Origin: Phoronis australis
Lineage: Eukaryota; Phoronida; Phoronidae
Assembly (NCBI GenBank): GCA_002633005.1
Contig: NMRA01000073.1
Span: 126,001-186,000 of the forward strand
Direction of reading: 5' to 3'
Length of the DNA stretch: 60,000 nucleotides
The notes under the pieces were generated by a model. That model was given only the letters and a program-made list of their open reading frames with translations. It was not told where the DNA came from and ran no database searches. The position numbers and the translations under genes are program-made. Of the stretch, positions 51,201 through 57,200 are shown one piece after another (positions within the stretch are counted from its first letter, which is position 1; every line of letters begins with the position of its first letter).

Positions 51201-54200
51201 GGAAATGTTGACAATGTCAATGTGTTTTTCTTTAATTTGTGACTGTGTGTTTTGGGACAAGAAGGTTTCTATTTCAACTTTTACTAAGCCTGTGTGGCAT
51301 GACTGTCCTTTAATATTCCATACACTCATTCAATATTCTAACAGTTGGTTAAAGTTAATGTTTGCTCAATTGAGATAACATTTTTATCCAAGTCTATCAC
51401 ACTTGGAAACATTTTGAGAGTAAACATTTATGTGTTCAGTGAATTTGCTTTTTTGGTTGTTGTTGTGGCACAAGGTGTGTTTAGTTTTTGGTTTGGTTCA
51501 CAAATATCCACCCTCTATTACAAGAGTGTAATTATTTAATGTGTGAAACAGTGTATAGTGTTGAGACAGGGAGAGTAGTGCATTTTACATTATAATAGAC
51601 TTTCTAGACTACATCAGGGCACTGTAAAGCCTTTTATTTGCAAATAGATTTAGTAAAAAAATTAATAGTTAATCTAGATGAAAGCTGTGTCAATTCTGCT
51701 AACCAGTTCACACTACTCACCATGGCTGCACTTGTTGCTTGAGCTTACATTCCTTTCACACGATGTCACACTACTAACTCATGCTTTGCAATGAATACTG
51801 TGCACTTACTGCTATCTGGCTTGAACATTCTGTCATAAACGAACTTTAATTTGACTTAAGTGCCTAATGAGTAAGTCATTTCTTGTGCCTACAGAGTTCG
51901 CTCCGTCCATTTCTGGTAGATCCATCATCACGGGCAACTGAATGGCTTAAGACTCACCTGAAGGAAAGACGACTTGAAACTGTCAATCAACAGGTAAACA
52001 TTGGTACTGAGAACAGTATTAAATGACATTAACAATGTGCATGATAGCAGAGAGTACCACGAACAAAACGAGAGCGCTCAGAGGAGCGAAACTTGGCGGA
52101 ATTAATCGAAAACACGACGATGGGGAGGACGACGACAATCATGACGATCAAAGCGGCAATTATGAACAAGGCGGCAATTACGAATAACACAATAACATTC
52201 ATGTGACTGGCGAAGAAATCAAATAGAGACCATACAATCAACTACAATAAAGAACAATAGATGGCGCAACAGGACGGTCCAGTCTGCATTAGGACAGTGT
52301 TAGCTGGGTCAGTCTGGGTCAACTAGGCATAACCAAAACAAAGTGAACTGAAAGCCAGCCAGCTGCGTGCTTGTATAGGTGACCAAAGGAACAACGGTAT
52401 CCGAAAATCTCGAATAATTCAAAAAGTAGACGTTTTAGCGCAAAATGGAAAATATCTTCTGAAACCCCATTCCAAACTCTATCTAAAATGGTAGTTTGGC
52501 AAACACGATAACATTCATGTGACTAGCGAAGAAATCAAATAGAGAGCATACAATCAACTACAATAAAGAACAATAGATGGCGCAACATGACGGTCCAGTC
52601 TACAGTAGAACAGTGCTGGCTGGGTCAGTCTGGGTCAACTAGGCATAATCAAAACAAAGTGAACTGAAAGCCAGCCAGCTGCGTGCTTGCATAGGTGACC
52701 GAAGGAACAACGGTATCTGAAAATCTCGAATAATTCAAAAAGTAGACGTTGTAGCGCAAAATGGAAAATATCTTCTGAAAGCCCGTTCAAAATTCTATCT
52801 AAGGTGGTAGTTTGGCAAAAATCAAAAAAAATTTCGAGAAAATTGAAAATTTGCTGTTTTTTTTGAAATTCAAAGTCAAATAACTCGAAAACGGTAAGTC
52901 TGAGAAATACGCTCTCGCAGACTTTTTGAAAGGCCATACTTCAAGGAATCCACATGCAAAAATTCACGTCATTTGCTCTTCCCGTTAAAATGCGACACCA
53001 GAGCGATTGAAACCGTGTGAACATGCGCCACAGCCGCCATCTTGAAAGTGACTTCCGATTCAATATTTTTATATAAAAGCGTACTATGAAACTCAACAAA
53101 CACTTGACCAGCTTGAAAGTGATTGGTTTGCAAATGCGCCCTCTACAGGAGACAACGTTTTTGGCCATATTTCGGGGTGCGCATGTGCCACTTGCAATAT
53201 TTCCGCCATCTTTGACCGGAAGTCAACGATTTTTTGCACACTTGTAGCACATGCGTTCTAGTATAATCGTACCGATTTTCAGTCATGTACGTTGAAAAAT
53301 GCGGCCTCTACGAGCATTTGACTGTGAAATCGGATACAAAATGGCTGCCACGTCCGCCATTTTGTATCCGATCATGACCAAAAACAATAGGCTTTCAGGA
53401 CTTTCCGATCTACACGTCGTGTGCAACTTTCGTGAAAATCAGACGAAAATTGCGACCAGTAGAGTGCGAACAAACAAAAAAAAAACTTGCTGTCAGACCA
53501 ACATAATTCTTCGAATTCCGCCAAGTAACCAGGGGTAAGAGTTATGAACTAGATCACAGAAAGTTGTTCCAAGCTCTGGTGTACGCTTTTTGCAAGAGTG
53601 TCAAGAATTAATTTCCTGAATAGATTGTCTATAGAATAGATTACATAATTTTTTGTTTTCTTTAGAACTGATGTTTTTCCACATCCATGAGGATGCATAA
53701 CATCACGCTTCTTCATATTTGTGCCTTTTTAACTTCGTATACGGTCTGATTGTTGGCGTGTGCCGGAGTTCTATTCATGAAGTTTACATTGTGCGTAGGA
53801 CTCCAACTTTAACACAGCCCTTGAGCTGGCTGTCAGATTTGGCAAGACATTGATCATCCAAGAGATGGATGGAATAGAGCCCGTCCTCTACCCCCTACTG
53901 AGAGGTGACCTCGTATCACAAGGTATGTAATAAATTAGTCAATAGTAAGTAACAATAGTTTTTGTTGGTAGACTTAATTATGCCCATTAAGCTTAATTAT
54001 GCCCATTAAGCTTAATTATGCCCTGTTTATCATTTCCGTGGACTTGGTAGTTCACTGCAGAGTTAAAAAAAATATGAATTTAGCTATTTGTGCAACCAGA
54101 GACTGTCAAAAATCAGTAATGTGACATGTCTTTAGTAGTTCTCTTAACGTTACCTCTTATCATCACTAGTAGTCCTATTGTTACTGCAACTGTCTACTTA

Positions 54201-57200
54201 CTGCTACTAATGATAACCCATCTATAAAAATATGTAGCAGATATTATTAAGAGTAAAGGGATATTGTGTGCTGTATCAGTTATATTGTTGAAAATATTGT
54301 TATTGGTGGTAATCTTTTATTTAAAAGGACCTCGATTTGTTGTGCAAATTGGTGAAAAAATGATAGACTACAATGAAGAGTTTCGCCTATTTATGGTAAC
54401 CCGGAATCCTGCTCCTGAGATTCCTCCAGATGCAGCCTCCATCATATCTGAAGTTAATTTCACCACCACTAGGGCAGGGTTGACTGGACAGGTAAGTTTG
54501 TTGTCAATACTTATGTCTGTCAATGAAATAATCTGCCTGGTATCCGTAAGTGTGACCCAAGATATTCTTTGTTACCTTTTTCATTATATCTGGCATTTAA
54601 TTCATATAGCTATAATAGGGTTGACTTGTCTCTTAAAACACCTACACTAGTCACAAAACTTAAGACATCTTGTAGTCATGTGTTACTCCAGCTATTGTCT
54701 CTTGAAACACCAACACTTAGCATACATATTCATACATATTCGTGCATATTCTTACATATTAATACATATTCATACATATTCATATGTATTCACATATTCA
54801 TACATATTCTTACAATATATACATATTCATACAATCATACATCTTATAATAATTGCTCCAGCTATTGTGTCTCTTGTAACACCAACACTTATCGTACATA
54901 TTCATACACATTCGTGCATATTCTTACATATTAATACATATTCATACATATTAACTTGTTACCTCAATGTGTTTCTAGAGCTTTTGTCTCTTGAAACACT
55001 GACACTTATCATCCATATTCATACATTTCATACGTATACATATTCATACATCTTATAATCTCAATGTGTTACTCCCGGCCAGCTATTGTCTCTTGAAACA
55101 CCAACACTGTCTTATACATATTCATTTTCATGCATCTTATAATCTCAATGTGTTTCTCCAGCTACTGTTTCTTGAAACACCAACACTTATCATACATATT
55201 CATACATATTCATGCATATTATAATCTCATTGTGTTACTCCAGCTATTCTCTCTTGAAACACCAACACTGTCTTATACATAATTCATTTTCATGCATCTT
55301 ATAATCTCAATGTGTTTCGCCAGCTACTGTCTCTTGTAACACCAACACTTATCGTACATATTCATACATATTCATGTATCTTATAACCTCAATGTGTTTC
55401 TGTAGCTATTGTCTCTTGAAACACCGACACTTATCATGCATATTCATACACATTCATACATATTCATACATCTTATAACCTCAATGTGTTTCTCCAGCTA
55501 TTGGCTCAGACCATCCAGCATGAGAAGCCAGAGCTAGAAGTGAGGAAGACTGAACTGCTGAAGCAAGAGGAAGACCTGAAGATACAGCTGGCCAAGCTGG
55601 AAGAGTCTTTACTGGAGGTAGGGCATGCGGTCATCTGGACCTGCTTAATCAGGAATTATGGCTTGGGGGCCATCGGTGTGGTCAGGAACTAAGGCTTGGG
55701 CCAGAGTGATAAGTTTCATCAGGAACCAGGGCTTGGGCCAGATGGGGGAGTTTTTCATTGTTGTAGAGCTTGGGTCCAGATAAAGGAGTCTCCCCTGTTC
55801 TGACAGAGAACCTACCTTGGAGGTAGGACATGTAGCTGGGTAGGGTTGTGTCTTTCCTGGTGGTAGGACATTGGATCAGAGAACAGGAGTTTCTCCTGGA
55901 GGTAAGACATAGGGTCAGACAAAGAAGTCTCTCTGGGAGATGGGGTTTCTGGTCAGACAGATGATCTGCCTTGTAAGGACGGCTCAAGTTAATATGAATT
56001 CAAACTGAAAGTATCCCACTGATTTCAGGAACTTGCCAATGCTAAAGGTAACATTCTAGAGAACAAAGAGCTGATTGCTTCACTGGAAAAAACCAAGGAT
56101 AGCTCACAGACTATACAGAACTCGCTGAGGGAGTCTTCAGTGCTGCAGAATGACTTGGACAAGGTGTGTGGAACTTATAGAAAGCCTTTCTGATGGAAGA
56201 CCCACTGACATAGTGTAATCCTCTAAACTGTTAAACTGCTTTTTGCTGACATTAATTAAATATTAATAAATATTCTTTTACTTCTTTTGGCAACGTCAAG
56301 ATTGGGTGGAACTTGTCTAATGATGTATGCATTAATTGGGGAACTGAAAATTCATTTCTAGAATTGCACTTGTGGGCAAATTAGTGTTAATGTAGGTCCT
56401 CTCATCTAACCTCTCAAGTCATGAACCATAGCTATTTACATTTTTTTAGTTTTTACAATTATTATTATTACATATGCATATCACCACAAGCTTTGTTAGT
56501 TTCCAAAAAGTTAATTATATTTCATTATGTTATTGGTGGCCACATATTTGTGTCCGAATGATCATTTCCTTGTTTTTTATCAGAAAAGGGCTGCTTTTTG
56601 TTGTTTCCTGTTATAATATTGATTTTATTTATTTATTTATACCATTTATTCATTCTGTACACATAGCTACGGGCCCAAAGTATAACATGACAAATTATCA
56701 AGCTTATGTCGTGTTACACAATGTCACTCCTCTCTTCAACACCAAATGTATAAACTTCATAGCAGATTCATGTGGATTGCTTCACAAGTTTGAGACTTTG
56801 TGCCGAGTTGAGGATTACAAAATTATGGCTGACAAAACAAATGGACCTGAGATCTGAATAATGCTCACATTCTATTGAAAAGTGAATTTTGTACTGATTG
56901 TGACGTAACAAGCAATCTTTCATTGTGTGCTTTTTTTACAAATGGTGTCCATAATCTACAAAAAGATAATAATTTGCATGTGTTTTGTCTCACTCTGTAG
57001 GAGCGCAGTGCCTACTTGCCACTTGCTGAAAACGGTAGTCGTCTCTTCTTTGTGATTGGTGACTTGGCCAAGATCAACAACATGTATCGGTTCAGCCTGT
57101 CCTCATTTCTCCGACTATTCCAGCGTGCTCTTGATGGAAAAGCGGTAAGTCATCACCATACAATGCTGCCCTCTATATTGCTGTTGCATTCATCTGATTT

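Larger units (their letters stand above)
52020..53540. mobile_element. CpG-rich composite insertion (intron 56)
   Basis: About 1.5 kb with clearly more CpG than the surrounding AT-rich intron. It holds a 316-bp tandem duplication, a second part with four YY1-like CCGCCAT sites, a 16-bp perfect hairpin, and no coding frame of note. Ends were not defined by terminal repeats, so the insertion is inferred from composition. Confidence 0.5.

Noticed and set aside
54569-55058. Frames of 120 codons rich in His, Ile, Tyr and Ser
   Set aside because: Translations of the CATACATATT tandem array before exon 59.
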